Shown here: positions 10,978 through 22,409 of the stretch, one piece after another
How positions within the stretch are numbered: the first letter of the stretch is position 1
How the letters are laid out: the number at the start of each line of letters is the position of its first letter
NCBI GenBank assembly: GCA_021401465.1
Contig: JADDMT010000005.1
Coordinates: 1-64,000, forward strand
Reading direction: 5' to 3'
DNA length: 64,000 nucleotides
Source: Teratosphaeria epicoccoides
Taxonomy: Eukaryota; Ascomycota; Dothideomycetes; Mycosphaerellales; Teratosphaeriaceae
Notes under the pieces: generated by a model
Databases searched by the model: none
Told to the model about the DNA's origin: nothing
Seen by the model: the letters and a program-made list of their open reading frames with translations, nothing else
Translations under genes and position numbers: made by a program

Positions 10978-12864
10978 ATGTCAAGTAGTTCTTTAGCTGT
11001 TAGTTTAACTTCTAGCGACAGTTAACTGACACTACAAGGACAAGTTACTACTATACCTCAAATTACGTAGTAGCTCGAATCCATTCACCTTAGCGAGATG
11101 GCTCTAGCATCCGTCGCAGGTTTAACTACTAGGAATAGACACGGCAATAACGGCTTCAAGATAGGAAGCCCTACAGAGTTTACAGGATAACAATCTTAAG
11201 TTAAGATGTTTATCCTACAATGCTAGTTAGTATTTAACGTAGATACGGAATAGTTTACAACACATCATAAGCGAATGATGTACATTGTCTCTTACCTAAA
11301 GGGACTAGCGTTCGAGTTTATCTAGCCTCATCTGACAGATTATCTAGATCATGTTAGCAACGTCGAAGCTAGGAAGACAACAACTAGGGAGATTCTTAAC
11401 TTAGACAAGTCTTTGTTTAAGGCGTTACGCGAAGCTTTTAGGCTCGGTAATAAGCAACAAGAGGCCGAGAGAGCTCTCCTAGGAATCTAGCAGAAGGGTT
11501 CTGCTATTAAGTACCGCGCGGACTTTTAGACCCTCTCTGCTCGAGTCGACTAGAATGATAATGCTTTAGCCGCTTAGTTCTACTAGGGACTAAAGGAGAC
11601 AGTTAAAGACGAAATTGCCTGAGGAGATTAGCTAACGACATTCAAGGAAATAAGCGATCTCGCGATTAGAGTCGATAATTGCATCTAGGAACGACAGCAA
11701 GAACGACAACATAGAAATCGCAAGCTAGCACAGGCTAACCATAAGGTCTAACGATTAGCACTAAAATAGCGAAGCAATTACTACGGTCTCTAACCTATAG
11801 AGTTAGATGCAACTAAGGGGCGTCCGAGGAATAGACCCTAAGGAAAGCCGCAGAAGGGCTCTCCTCCCTAGAATGGTCTGAAGAAGCCATTCGACAAGAG
11901 TAATCTCAAGTGCTACAACTGTAGAAAGAAAGGACACTTCGCCCGCGAATGTTTTGCTAAGAAGTAACAACAAGAGCCGCCTAGGATAGAGCAGGCTCGC
12001 GTAACAACGACAGCACCTAAGCAAAAGGCCGCTGCTACTCGAGAACCAGACTATGCCACACTTACTTAGACTATGTGCTATGACGACGATTGTCGAATTC
12101 ACATGAGTGATAAAGATGGTTCCGGATAGTACCCTAGCCAAAACAAGGCACAGTTAATCTGTGCGCTAAGGGGTACACCTTCTAGTACGACAGTCCTGAG
12201 GCAACAGGAGCTAGAAGAAGAAGAAGAAGGTTCGGACGACAACTACGAGATTGTCGAAGCCGTCATTCCTGATTCCGAGGAAGACGAGAGTATAGAGCGA
12301 TAGGCTATGCCGCCGCATGACATCAGGCTCGATATTATCCGAATTATACAGAACTAGTAGGCTTAAGCTTGCCCATAGATTAATGGAGTATAACACGTCG
12401 ACTAGCTTTAGTATGACGAACTAGCCGACTGTATGCAACGACACCTGAGGAGACTACTAGTCGTAGCTTAACCTCACGCGCATCAGAAAGTTGTCCAAGA
12501 AATTGTACCGTTTAGGTTATAGTTTACACCCTAGGGAGGCTACCTGACCTACGAAGGTATTTAGATTTCACGAGCGCTACGACTCCGAGTCTACTACTTA
12601 AAGATAGAGTACGCAAGAAACGCGTAGGAACAGCGAGGCCAAGGGCGAGAACGACCTCTTAGGCTAGAGAACGGTGACGCTTAGAGAAGAAGCTAAGACC
12701 ATACAATCCCTGAACTAGTCCGTGAAGACAGTTATTCGGGAAACGACGAGGTCCGCCGGAATTAGACCTACAGACAGACTAGACAGGGCTGCAACGATGT
12801 GCCGCGATTAGCGCCAGATACGCGAACAACCTTAGGGTATAGGTACACATTAACAAGACGCTAG
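10978..12864 (+). pseudogene. gag: Degenerate gag of B copy 1
   Basis: ATG 10978 follows the LTR by 59 nt. The product begins with a Ser-rich stretch (MSSSS), has a capsid-like helical middle (MFILQC, TTFKEISDLAIRVDN) and a basic tail, and carries an intact CCHC knuckle [15 protein letters not shown] at 11911-11955. By hand count, the first 330 codons hold about 14 TAG, 7 TAA and 1 TGA, nearly all at expected Gln or Trp positions. An acidic extension (EEEEEGSDD) follows the knuckle, and the frame stays otherwise open past the slippery site at 12738. The end given is the first stop beyond the pol overlap; the true stop may be slightly later. Confidence 0.8.
12738..12769 (+). promoter_or_regulatory. 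-1 frameshift site, gag/pol of B copy 1
   Basis: GGGAAAC at 12738-12744 is phased G GGA AAC in the gag frame, and the -1 frame is the pol frame. A short stem AGGTC/GACCT (12749-12753 with 12765-12769) starts 4 nt downstream. In B copy 2 the same site reads AGGAAAC (42332-42326), one transition away, with the same spacing. The stem is weak and any pseudoknot is untested. Confidence 0.6.
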
Positions 12865-15800
12865 CTAGGGCCTTAATAGATTCAGGATGTACTAGAATCT
12901 TCATGACGCCCAAGTTCGCTAGGACAGCTAGGATAAAGCTACAGGCGAAGACGAATGCTTTCTCGCTACAAGCGATTAATAGAAAGCCGGTTACGTACAA
13001 CTAAGGAGTAGTTGACGAAGAGACCGAGATGATGCCTCTACGGATAGGACACTACTAAGAGATGCTCTAGTTCGACATCACGGAGTTACTAGGCTCGGAT
13101 GTAGTACTTGGGTTGCTATAGCTAAGAAACGCTAACCCCTATCTCAACTAGAAGAATGAGAGGATCTAGTTCCCGGAACTCTTAAGATCGACACCTCTAC
13201 CTGTAGTACACGACGTACTAGGCAAGATCGAAATATGTGCTATGACTTCAAGCGAGATAGTAGCCGCCATTAAGGATCTAGAACAGGAAGTACATGTCCT
13301 ATAGGTTAAAGCAACGCAATTAGAAGTCAAGGTCGAATTCATAGTTCCCGATAAGTATAAAGAGTTCGCTACTCTTTTCAAGGAAGAACCCGACTAAGAA
13401 GCTCTGCTAGAACACTAGGAGTAGGACTACAGGATACCCTTACTCCCTAGCAAGACACTAACGAAGCAATTAGTTCGCCTGTTGTTAGCAGCGAAACTAG
13501 AGATTCTCCGGAAATACCTTGAAGACAACCTCTAGAAAGGCTTCATCCGCGAGTCGTAGTCCCCGGCCAGATATCCGATCCTGTTTGTGCCTAAGGGGGA
13601 AGATAACTAGTAACTCTGCGTAGATTATCGTGGATTAAACGACATTATAAGAAAGAATAGTTATCCGCTTCCTTTGCTCTTAGAATTGCAGGACTACCTA
13701 CAAGGAGCAATGTAGTTCTCGAAGTTCGACATACCCGGAGTATATAACCGAATTCGAATTAAGGAAGGCGAAGAATAGAAGACTACGTTCCGAACTAGGT
13801 TCGGACACTACAAGTACATAGTCATGCTATTTAGGTTGACAAATGCCCTGGCTACATGGCAGGCATTTATTAATAACGTGCTACGAGAGTACCTTGACGT
13901 CTTTGTAGTTATATACCTAGACGACATCCTCGTCTACTCACGGACGATCGAAGAACATAGGACTTACGTACGCAAGGTACTTTAGAAACTCTAGGATTAC
14001 CGGTTAAAGGTTAAGCCTTAGAAGAGCGAGTTTCACAAGCAGGAAGTATAATTCCTTAGCTACGTAGTAGCATAGAATAGAATCAAGATAGACACTAAGA
14101 AAGTCTAAGTCGTAAAAGAGTAGCCTACGCCGACTAATGTTAAGGAAGTATAGTCCTTCCTTAGGTTCGCTAACTTCTACTAAAGATTTGTAGTAAACTA
14201 TTCGAAGATTATGGCACTACTTACGACTTCTACTACAAAGGATACACTATTTGTGTAGGACGACGCCTAACGGAATGCCTTCGAGGAACTTAAGCAATGA
14301 TTTACAGATTAGCTGATCTTACTTGTATTCGACCTAGATAAGCCTATTATAGTCGAAACGGATGCCTCTGACATAGCACGCAGGGTATGCTTAAGTTAAC
14401 TAGGACCGAGTAGACGACTACAGCTAGTCGCCTATTACTCGAGAAAATTGTCTGGACCTAAACTCTAATACGACATCTATAACAAAGAACTTCTAGCTAT
14501 AGTAGACGCCTACAAGGCCTAGCGAGTCTACTTAGAAGGTTCTAAGCACTAGGTTACGGTCTACACAGACTATGAGAACTTGCGATACTTCATAACGACG
14601 AAAGAGTTAAACTAACAACAGGTTCGGTAGAGTAAGGAGCTCTCTAGTTTTAACTGTAAGATCGTCTATTGCAAGGGGACTTATAACGCACGCGCCGATG
14701 CACTTAGCCGCCAGACAGACTACATGAAGGGCGTGAAGCGGGAGAAACACGCTATTCTCCAGGAAAATAGCGATAGCACGCTAGGAGTTAACTAACTCGC
14801 GGCTATAACTGTTACATAGACTAGTGAATTTCAGGACGACCTGAAGAACGCGCTAGTCTACGACCTAACTGTACTCGCTGTCCGTGACGACATGAATAGA
14901 CAGGAGGATTAGGAAGATGAAGACAGAATCCTTCTGTTTTAAGGATTAGTATACATGCTAACGTCTTTACGATCAGAGCTGCTACGACTCCGATACGAGG
15001 TACCTTAGGCAGGACACCTAGGAGTGTCTAAAATGAAGCAAATTCTCTGACAAGAATATTACTTCCCTAGGATAAGCAAGGCAATTGAGGACTACGTCTG
15101 TTAATATGTAACTTGCTAACGAAGTAAGCATAACTGTCATAAACCATATAGGCTACTACGACTACTTAAGGTACCTTAACGGCCATAGGAATAGCTCGCC
15201 ATGGATTTCATCGTCAAACTACCTTAGTCGAGAGAACCCGCTACGAATGAGTTCTTCGACGGGATCATGGTAGTAGTCAACTAATTCACTAAGTTTAGGA
15301 AGTTTATCCCTTACCGCGAAGACTTCAAGACTAAAGATATCGCGCATGTCTTCATTAAATAGGTAGTAGCACTACATGGCATGCTATAGGACCTAGTAAC
15401 AGATCGAGGATCCGTGTTTACCTCTAACTTCTAGAGAGCCCTAATGAGGTAATTCTAGGTTAAACATCGACTAAGTACTTCCTTCTACCCTTAGACAGAT
15501 AGACAGACAGAATGTCTAAATCAGACGTTAGAATAGTACCTTCGATCCTATGTGAATAGGGACTAGAACAACTAGGTAGAGTTGTTACTAATAGCATAGC
15601 TCGCGTATAATAGTACGCTAGTAGAGTCGACAGGACTCTTGCCTTTTCAGATAGCATATAGATCAGCTATAGAAGACGTCCTAGACGTCTTAGCTAGTAA
15701 TCCGAACCTAGTAGCACTTAGACGAGTAGAACATCTACGCCGACTGTAAACAGAAGCACGACTCGACCTGCAGTTCTATTAGCAGAACATGGCATAGTAC

Positions 15801-16262
15801 GCGAATCGTAAGAGAATTAAGGGACTAATTCTAAAGGAGGGGGACAAAGTGTATCTCCTCTGCTGTCACATCAAATCGGACAAGCCGAGTAAAAAACTAG
15901 ACGCTGTAAAACTAGGACCATTCAGGATTAAGGCTAAGAAAGGACTAGTTAATTTTGAGTTACAGCTACCTAAGCAGATGAGAATATACCCTGTGTTCTA
16001 TGTCTCTCTGCTAGAACAAGTAGCGCTAGACGCTACACTGCAAACGGAACCCTTACTACTCGACCCTGAAGTAGAAGAACCCGAGTACTCTGTCGAGAAG
16101 ATTGTCGACACTCGCTAGCAGGACGGACAGTGAGAGTACTTAGTAAAATGGGAAGGATATAGGAGTACTAAGAACACCTAGGAACCCCTAGAACATCTGC
16201 GAAACTGTTAGCAAAAGATACAAAGTTTCGAGAAAGGAACGAACCTAGGAAGAGGATTATAA
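12738..16262 (+). pseudogene. pol: Degenerate pol of B copy 1
   Basis: In the -1 frame the order is aspartic protease (ALIDSG near 12870), reverse transcriptase ([13 protein letters not shown] near 13900-13938), RNase H (ETDAS near 14350; YTDYENLRYF), integrase with an HHCC-like zinc site, a DFIVKLP core start (near 15201), DRGSVFTSNF and DRQTE, then a chromodomain (EYLVKWEGY, about 16130-16200) and TAA at 16260-16262. Many TAG codons replace Trp/Gln. The last 18 nt overlap tail-to-tail with the accessory frame on the opposite strand. The distance from the gag ATG to the pol stop is 5284 nt in both full B copies. Confidence 0.85.
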
Positions 16263-16877
16263 GCCACGACTAGACTCCTGCAGGACGCCGTCGATCAGCT
16301 CGGCTACTACGCCATCTAGGAAACCCTAATACGAGGCATTAGCGAAACCCTCTATTACGCTCTATGTCGTAGGACTAAGAGCGAGACCCGCCGAAGGATC
16401 TAGGTCAAGAAGGAACCTAGCCTGTAAGAGAGCCTGTTCTTTAGCCTCATCCTCCCTGATCTCCTGCTCCTTGAGAGCGCGACTATCCTCGACCTCCTAG
16501 TCGACCGCGTCTAACTGTTTTCGAAGACGCATCTCCTTTGTATGCGCCTCTATCATCTTCTGCAAAGCCTCGGCTAGGACTACCTTCGCACGATCGAGAT
16601 TAGCAATTAGTCTTTTCCGCTAATTACCTAACTTCTTCTATTTAACCTCTGTTACCTTCGTGTCGTAACTTCGACAGTTACTAAAGTGACATTACGAACA
16701 TTTCCCTAAGGAAATGTGTACCTAACAAACGAGCTTTAACTCTTGACACCGAGTACAGGACTTCATGCTGTCCTAGCCTTAACGATAGATTCGATTCGCG
16801 CGGCGTTTGCGTTTCTGCGTTAAAGGGGCGTTAGTGTCTAGGATGACACAAGGTAGTAATGTAGAAAGAGAAGATAT
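16245..16877 (-). pseudogene. Convergent accessory ORF of B copy 1 (Cys-rich, coiled coil)
   Basis: On minus, a 633-nt frame faces pol. Its ATG has become ATA in this copy (16877-16875), a RIP change. The product would have a basic KRKRR cluster, then a Cys cluster of the spacing C-x2-C-x6-C-x8-C-x2-C-x4-C, then a long charged helical stretch likely to form a coiled coil (RKRLIANLDRAKVVLAEALQK), and a Ser-rich end. The cluster recalls fungal Zn2Cys6-type zinc binding but I cannot place it in that family. The frame has the same length and offset in B copy 2 (38193-38825), which supports a real gene in the ancestor. Confidence 0.65.
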
Positions 16878-16943
16878 CACGGCACAAAAGGAAATGACAA
16901 GAGAAACCCCGCACTAATAAGGTAGCTTAGGGACAAGCTAGGC

Positions 16944-16957
16944 TAAGAGGGGGATAG
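16944..16957 (+). other. Polypurine tract of B copy 1
   Basis: A purine run (AAGAGGGGGATAG) lies directly before the 3' LTR, the position of the plus-strand primer in LTR elements. Its complement appears right after the left LTR of B copy 2. Confidence 0.7.
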
Positions 16958-17398
16958 TGTCATAAGTGTTAGGAGTACTACGAGTCACAGGATCGTGAGG
17001 GTCCTAAGGGCTATAAGTCATAAGCATAGTCATAGGAGAAAGGATCTGTCACGTAAGGATAGATCCCTAGATCTGTAGGGTTAGTCTATAGATCTACAGG
17101 CCTGTAGGGGAGAAGGGATCTATTACAGGATAACAGACCCTTAGATCTGTAGGGTTAGTCTACAGATCTACAGACACGGATCTGTCGGGTCTGTTAACAG
17201 ATCTAACAGAGCTACTCTGTCTCTCTAGTATATAGGGATGGCTTCAGGACAGGCAGTTAGGAGCTTCGTGCTTAATTTAATTCCCTTTCCCTAGGGGATA
17301 GTTAGTTACAAGGACAATTGCTATTGTCGATATTCTTCATAGCTCTACGAGTCTAACACCTAGTCACCTTCCTGCTATTAGCACCTACCCTTATGACA
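16958..17398 (+). repeat. 3' LTR of B copy 1
   Basis: 441 bp with the same ends and the same internal 74-bp units as the 5' LTR; the differences seen are mostly C/T and G/A. Confidence 0.9.
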
Positions 17399-18669
17399 TC
17401 ATAGTTGTCGTCCGAACCTTCTTCCTCTTCTAGCTCCTATTACCTTAGGACTATTTTACTAGAAGGTGTACCCCTTAGCGCGCAGATAGATTGCGCCTAA
17501 TTGCGGCTAGGGTACTATCTAGAACTATCTTTATTACTCATGTGAATTCGATAATCGTCGTCGTAGCACATAGTCTAAGTAAGTAAGGCATAGTCTAGTT
17601 CTCGAGTAGTAGCAGCCTTTTGCTTAGGTGCCGATGTTGTCGCGTGAGGCTATTCTGTACGTTGTAGGTCCTGTCGCTGTTTCTTAGCGAAACACTTGCG
17701 GGCAAAGTGTCCTTTCTTTCCATAGTTGTAGCACTCGAGGTTACTCTTGTCGAATGGCTTCTTCAGACCATTCTAGGTAGGAGAGCCCTTCCGTGGCTTT
17801 CCTTAGGGTCCGCTCTTTAGGCGCCCCTTAGTCGCATCTAACTCCATTAGTTAGAGACTGTAGTAATCGCTTTGCTATTTCGGTGCTAATCATTAGACCT
17901 TATAGTTAGCCTGCGCTAGCCTGCGATTTACATGCTGTCGTTCCTACTGTCGTTCCTAGATGCGATTATCGATTCTAATCGCGAGATCGCTTATTTCCTT
18001 GAATGTCGTTAGCTAATCTCCCCGGGCAATTTCGTCTTTGACCGTTTCCTTTAGTCCCTAATAGAACTAAGCGGCTAAGGCATTATCATTCTAGTCGACT
18101 TAGGCAGAGAGGGTCTAAAAGTCCGCACGGTACTTAATAGCGGAATCCTTTTGCTAGATTCCTAGGAGAGCCCTCTCGGCCTCCTGTTGCTCGTTACTAA
18201 GCCTAAAGGCTTCGCGTAATGCCTTGAACAAGGACTTGTCTAAGTTAAGAATCTCCTAAGTCGTCGTCTTCCTAGCTTCGACGCTACTAACGTGATCTAG
18301 ATAATCGGTTAGATGAGGCTAGATGGATTCGAACGCTAGTCCTTTTAGGTAAGAGACAATGTACATCATTCGCTTATGATATGTCGTAAACTGTTCCGTA
18401 TCTACGTTAAATGCTAACTAGCATTGTAGGATAAACATCTCTACTTAAGATTGTTGTCCTATAAACTCTGTAGGGCTTCCTATCTTGAAGCCGTTATTGC
18501 TATGTCCGTTCCTAGTAGTTGAACCTGCGACAGATACTAGAGCCATCTCGCTAAGGTGAATGGATTCGAGCTACTAAGTAATTTGAGGTATAGTAGTAAC
18601 TTGTTCTCGTAGTGTCAGTTAACTATTCTCGCTAGAGGCCGAGTTAACAGCTAAGGAACTACTTGACAT
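17399..18669 (-). pseudogene. gag: gag fragment of truncated B element
   Basis: ATG at 18669-18667 begins the same Ser-rich start as the other B gags. The CCHC knuckle lies near 17740-17695 and the frame is cut in the acidic region at 17399. TAG/TAA codons are frequent. No protease or RT follows. Confidence 0.75.
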
Positions 18670-18728
18670 AGGCGTATGTTAAGCGCTTAACGAGTCCCCT
18701 AATACTTCCTTAGGAGTAGTGCTCAAAG

Positions 18729-19222
18729 TGTTAGAAGGGTAGGTGCTAATAGCAGGAAGGGGATCAGGTATTAGACTTACAGAGTAGTAAAGAATATTAA
18801 CAAAGGCAATTAACCTTGTACTAACTATCCCCCTAAGAGGAGAAGATTATAACTAAGCACGAAGCTCCTAACTGCCTGTCCTGAAGCCATCCCTATATAC
18901 TAGAGAGACAGGGTAGCTCTGTTAGATCTGTTAACAGACCTGTTAGACCTATGTCTATAGATCTGTAGACTAACCGTATAGATCCTAGGGTCTATTCTTA
19001 CATGACAAATCCCTTCTCCTATGTAGGCCTATAGATCTGTAGACTAACCCTATAGATCTAGGTGTCTATCCTTATGTAATAGACCCTCTCTTCTATGCCT
19101 GCGTTATAACTCATAGTACTATGACTCATAACACTGTGACTTATAGTACTTATGACCGCTATGACTTAGGCTATAGTACTCGTGACTTATAGCACTCATG
19201 ACACTCATGACACTTCATGACA
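18729..19222 (-). repeat. LTR of the truncated B element (494 bp)
   Basis: It matches the B LTRs through the GATCTGT/ACAGATC hairpin region, but the segment next to 19222 is a run of related short motifs (TCATGACA, TCATAGCA). It starts at 18729 with TGTTAGAAG where other copies have TGTCATAAG. Confidence 0.7.
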
Positions 19223-19388
19223 AGGAGCTAAGCCGCACGTGACGCACGTAGGCGCATCTTATGCGCTTCGCGGAAGAATTAAAGAAGGGCAGTAATTAGT
19301 TTTTAGACCTTACCCTATCATTAGGAATAGAGGCTCTATACGCTGCTACATACCTACGTATCGATTACTAGTCGCATACCATATTAAT
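19223..19388 (+). repeat. 166-bp direct repeat, copy 2
   Basis: Same length as 7065-7230, with transitions only where compared. It lies directly between the truncated B LTR and the unidentified region. With copy 1 it brackets the C/B composite, as a pair of LTRs of element C would. Confidence 0.5.
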
Positions 19389-20689
19389 GACAGGGTCACT
19401 AACATCGTAACTATACTGTTGTGTTAGGAGAGGTAGCCTGTCTTTAATGTCTAAGCCATGACGGTCTTCTAAGAGCTCTTAGAACTTAGCGTCTATAAGA
19501 CTAAATCTACTAGCGTCTGAATTGTTAGCTACTAGCTCGTCATTACTTACGAGCTGCTTGTCTAGTAACTAGGGGGCGTTCTTCTCGAGGTAAGTAATCT
19601 AAGTAGCTATCTAAGCGTCTGTTTTAAGCACCACGTTAATCTAGAGATTGTACTTATTATCGGCCTTAGGCGGAGTCCTGAATAGTTCTAGCATCTTCTT
19701 AATATCGTCGTATAGCTCTATATCAATCTTAGTGAATTGCTATGTGACTAGATCTACGGGTTAACTGTCGATAAAGAGGTGCCCCTAGTATCGTAGAAAC
19801 GACTTAATATCCTTAAGATGATCGTGCTTAACACAACTTAGTAGAAAGTCGATAAGCAGGGGTTTATCTTCGAGATTGTTATATTTGTTGTTATACAAGG
19901 TTACTACCCTGTCATACTAGTACTCTAGCTCTGCTACAGACATAGTATTAACCTTGTCACGCCACTTAGTCAAGGTAAAGGTCTTCACTTGCTTCTAAAC
20001 CTTCAGATTAATTCTCAAACACTTTGGCACTAGCGCTAGCAGATTCGGAAGAGAGCTTCTTACTGCCTTGCCTTTACCCTATGTCAATTAGGGCTACGGC
20101 TGCTCTGTAACTACACGATACAAGCTAGTAGGGGTACCGCCATATGGTGTTACCTTAGCTAGTAGGAGAGGTTTATGTCCTATACACTCTTAATTAGCGA
20201 CAGGGGCTATACTAGCGTAGGATGTAAACGCTAGCAGTCCTTAAGGGACTTGAGTTGCTTAACAGCGCTTCGCACGAGCTGCCTGAAGATGACGAGGCTC
20301 TAGAGTTAGTTGTGGACCTGCATTTGTCTTTGTAGAGGCTAGTAGTAGTATAGTCGTAGCTACAGTCGACGCATTAGGGTTAGGGTTAGACCTAGGGGTC
20401 TAGTCAATATTAGCTTCTACAAGACTAGATAGTCAGTTAAATGCCATCAAAAATAGGGCATAGTAGGCGCTCGCAGTATAATCACAGAGGCCTCCGACGA
20501 CTTACCCTAAAGGCCTTACGTTGCTAGTTAGGGCGTTGTTAGCGTTACTATTGCTTAATAGGTAGGATTAACTATCAAGTAGTATTTATACTAGGGCACT
20601 TCGTGATTGTAAAGAGCATAGGGTATTCCTAATACTAGATAAGCTATTATCTAGTCTCTAATACGCTGCAGATGTGCTAGCTCTGCCAT
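19389..20689 (-). pseudogene. Unidentified degenerate reading frame, about 433 codons
   Basis: On minus, one frame from about 20687 to 19389 is interrupted only by TAG/TAA codons of the RIP kind. The visible product has a low-complexity Asn/Ser/Thr/Pro-rich first half and a charged helical second half (for example LEYxYDRVVTLYNNKY, KPLLIDFLLSCVKHDHLKD, TYLEKNAP). I see no zinc knuckle, protease, RT or DDE motif. It is cut at 19389 by the C repeat. It could be the gag of another retroelement or a captured host gene; I do not recognise it. Confidence 0.45.
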
Positions 20690-21251
20690 AATAGCTTAAT
20701 GATACTAAGCAAAGAGGTAGTAATTAAATTAATCAAAAAACAGTGTTATAGGGGACCTATTAATTAGCAGGCGAAAGACATAGAGTAGTAGCAGTCTTAT
20801 TCGATTTAATAAGGAGCGTACCGATAGTCTTATAAGCTACACATTGTCAAAGCCATCTAACAGCTATGTTATCTACTCCAGAAGTAGTAGTATTAGTCTA
20901 TTAATAGCCTTATGCACCTATGGATTAACATTCGGTCGGAAGCAAGGTACTACATGATGCTTGTCAGACTATGCTAGCTTTAGCTTAGTGTTACTAGCAT
21001 CTAGATAGGCCTTTGCGGAGTTGCGGAGGTAATAGTAGGCGAGCTTATATAGCCTTCTACTACTCTCTAGCTTATTAGCGTCGCTAGTAATAGCAGCCAT
21101 ATTAACGCCGACCTGTACTAAGGTGCTAGCGTACTATGCTAACGTGTCTGCAGGAAGGTACTCATTAATATCTGCTAAGAGTTAGCAAAGTGCCTCGAGG
21201 CGTACTACGACTACACTATAATTAGCGTACTAGGTAGGGGTCGTGCATATC
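20690..21251 (-). other. Unidentified decayed segment with a short open frame
   Basis: On minus, about 21240-20910 reads as a helical, Ala/Leu/Ser-rich frame (MAAITS near 21100, then KLESSRRLYKLAYYYL) with TAG codons at Gln-like positions. It is in a different frame from the one at 19389-20689, so it may be an upstream exon, a separate frame or a frameshifted part of the same gene. The stretch 20690-20905 shows nothing I can name. Confidence 0.3.
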
Positions 21252-21864
21252 TGATATAGATGTATATGCTATATGATATGAAGATATCTCGTAGTGTGAC
21301 AGAGTAATCTGACCTTTTAATAGGTATAAGACAGCGCTGCTTTCTGCTTATTGCAGAGGTAGCGCTAAAGGTGCTTATAACCCCTAACGCCCCTTAATTA
21401 GGGAAAGCATGTCTAAGCCTAACCCCGTAGGGGTACCGTAGGGTCAGCGACGTAGGGGCATCCTACGTCAAGCATTAATCCTACTTACACGACATACAAG
21501 CTAACGTATGTACGAAGGACCTCCTTACTATGTGTAGCAGGGTTACTACATGCTAAGGGCAGGCATCGGAACCTATGCGGTTCTAATAGCCCCCTAGTAT
21601 TAACTGTATTACTACCCCTCCTCCTATAAGGATGTCCCTAGCCTTACTAAGTAATGCATGCAGAACGTATAGGGTACAGGATATAGCACGCTTATACTAC
21701 GCAAGGGTAAATAGGTAGATAGCCTATATAACATGTGTCATGCGCATACCTTAACACCTTCGTAGCGAGTACAGGGCAGAGGCTACTAACTTAGGCGGGT
21801 TTTAACCTGTCACATGTTAGGCAGCTTCGTAACACCTTCGCTTTACATGCGGATCGAGATATCA
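21252..21864 (-). repeat. LTR of D unit 1 (left, 3' LTR)
   Basis: Starts TGATATAGATG, ends GAGATATCA, 613 bp, the same length as the two other D LTRs. Boundaries were set by the inverted hexamer TGATAT/ATATCA and by the point where all three units begin. Confidence 0.75.
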
Positions 21865-22246
21865 GGACACTATGAGCACGTACTTTGGTTAATCCTTGAA
21901 ATTATAGGGCGAGCATACGCGCTAGCCTCGCCAAGTAGCTTAGCTGTCCCTATTTAGTCGTGACTGTAGAGAACGTGTCGTAGAACCTTAGGGTAGTAGG
22001 AAGGTATGCGGACACTCTACGCGCGCTACTCGAAACAGCAGGAGCGCGCTCCTAGCGCGGGTCTCGCCACATTTTCATGCTAGTAGGCTAGCACGAGTGT
22101 AGGCAGCGCACATGCGTAACAGCCGCGTTATCCGTTCTTGTATTATTAGATCCTCTTGTAAGTTAACTAAAGGCAGGTACTCTGCGCATGTAGTTCGAGT
22201 CACTAGCTTAACAGTTGCGATAGGTAACAGGGGGGCTGTCAGAGGG

Positions 22247-22254
22247 TATAAAAA
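22247..22254 (+). promoter_or_regulatory. TATA box of D unit 1 accessory ORF
   Basis: TATAAAAA within GAGGGTATAAAAACCTCG lies 163 nt upstream of the ATG at 22410. It is kept with the same spacing in units 2 and 3. Confidence 0.6.
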
Positions 22255-22409
22255 CCTCGTCGCTTCCTAAACTTTCCTGTTCTAAGACACTAACATCGAC
22301 CTCTACTCCTATTTCGCTTAGCTTGCGCCTCGCTATGTCTGCGGGTCTAAACTAGAGGTTCTTCTTCTTTAATTAATCAATTAAGATCAAGTAACTCATC
22401 TTAGCCATA

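Larger units (their letters stand above)
10478..17398 (+). mobile_element. Full-length Ty3/gypsy element, family B copy 1
   Basis: Two 441-bp LTRs with 9-bp inverted ends (TGTCATAAG...CTTATGACA) flank gag, pol, a convergent accessory frame and a polypurine tract. Five-base flanks differ (CTAGG left, TCATA right), so there is no target-site duplication. The right neighbour is another B piece in inverse orientation, which points to recombination after insertion. Spacing of all internal landmarks matches the minus-strand copy at 37631-44634. Confidence 0.9.
17399..19222 (-). mobile_element. Truncated family B element (5' LTR and gag)
   Basis: On minus this is a 5' LTR (19222-18729) followed by a gag frame that is cut at 17399, where the LTR of B copy 1 begins. 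The LTR differs more from the other copies, with extra CATGACA/CATAGTACT-type short repeats at its left end in element sense, so it is a separate lineage. Confidence 0.8.

Noticed and set aside
10478..17398. Target-site duplications and a tRNA primer site for B
   Set aside because: Flanking pentamers differ for both full copies, and the sequence after the 5' LTR (TTTTGAGCAC or TTTTAAGCAC) does not begin with the TGG of a common tRNA primer site. The priming mode stays open.
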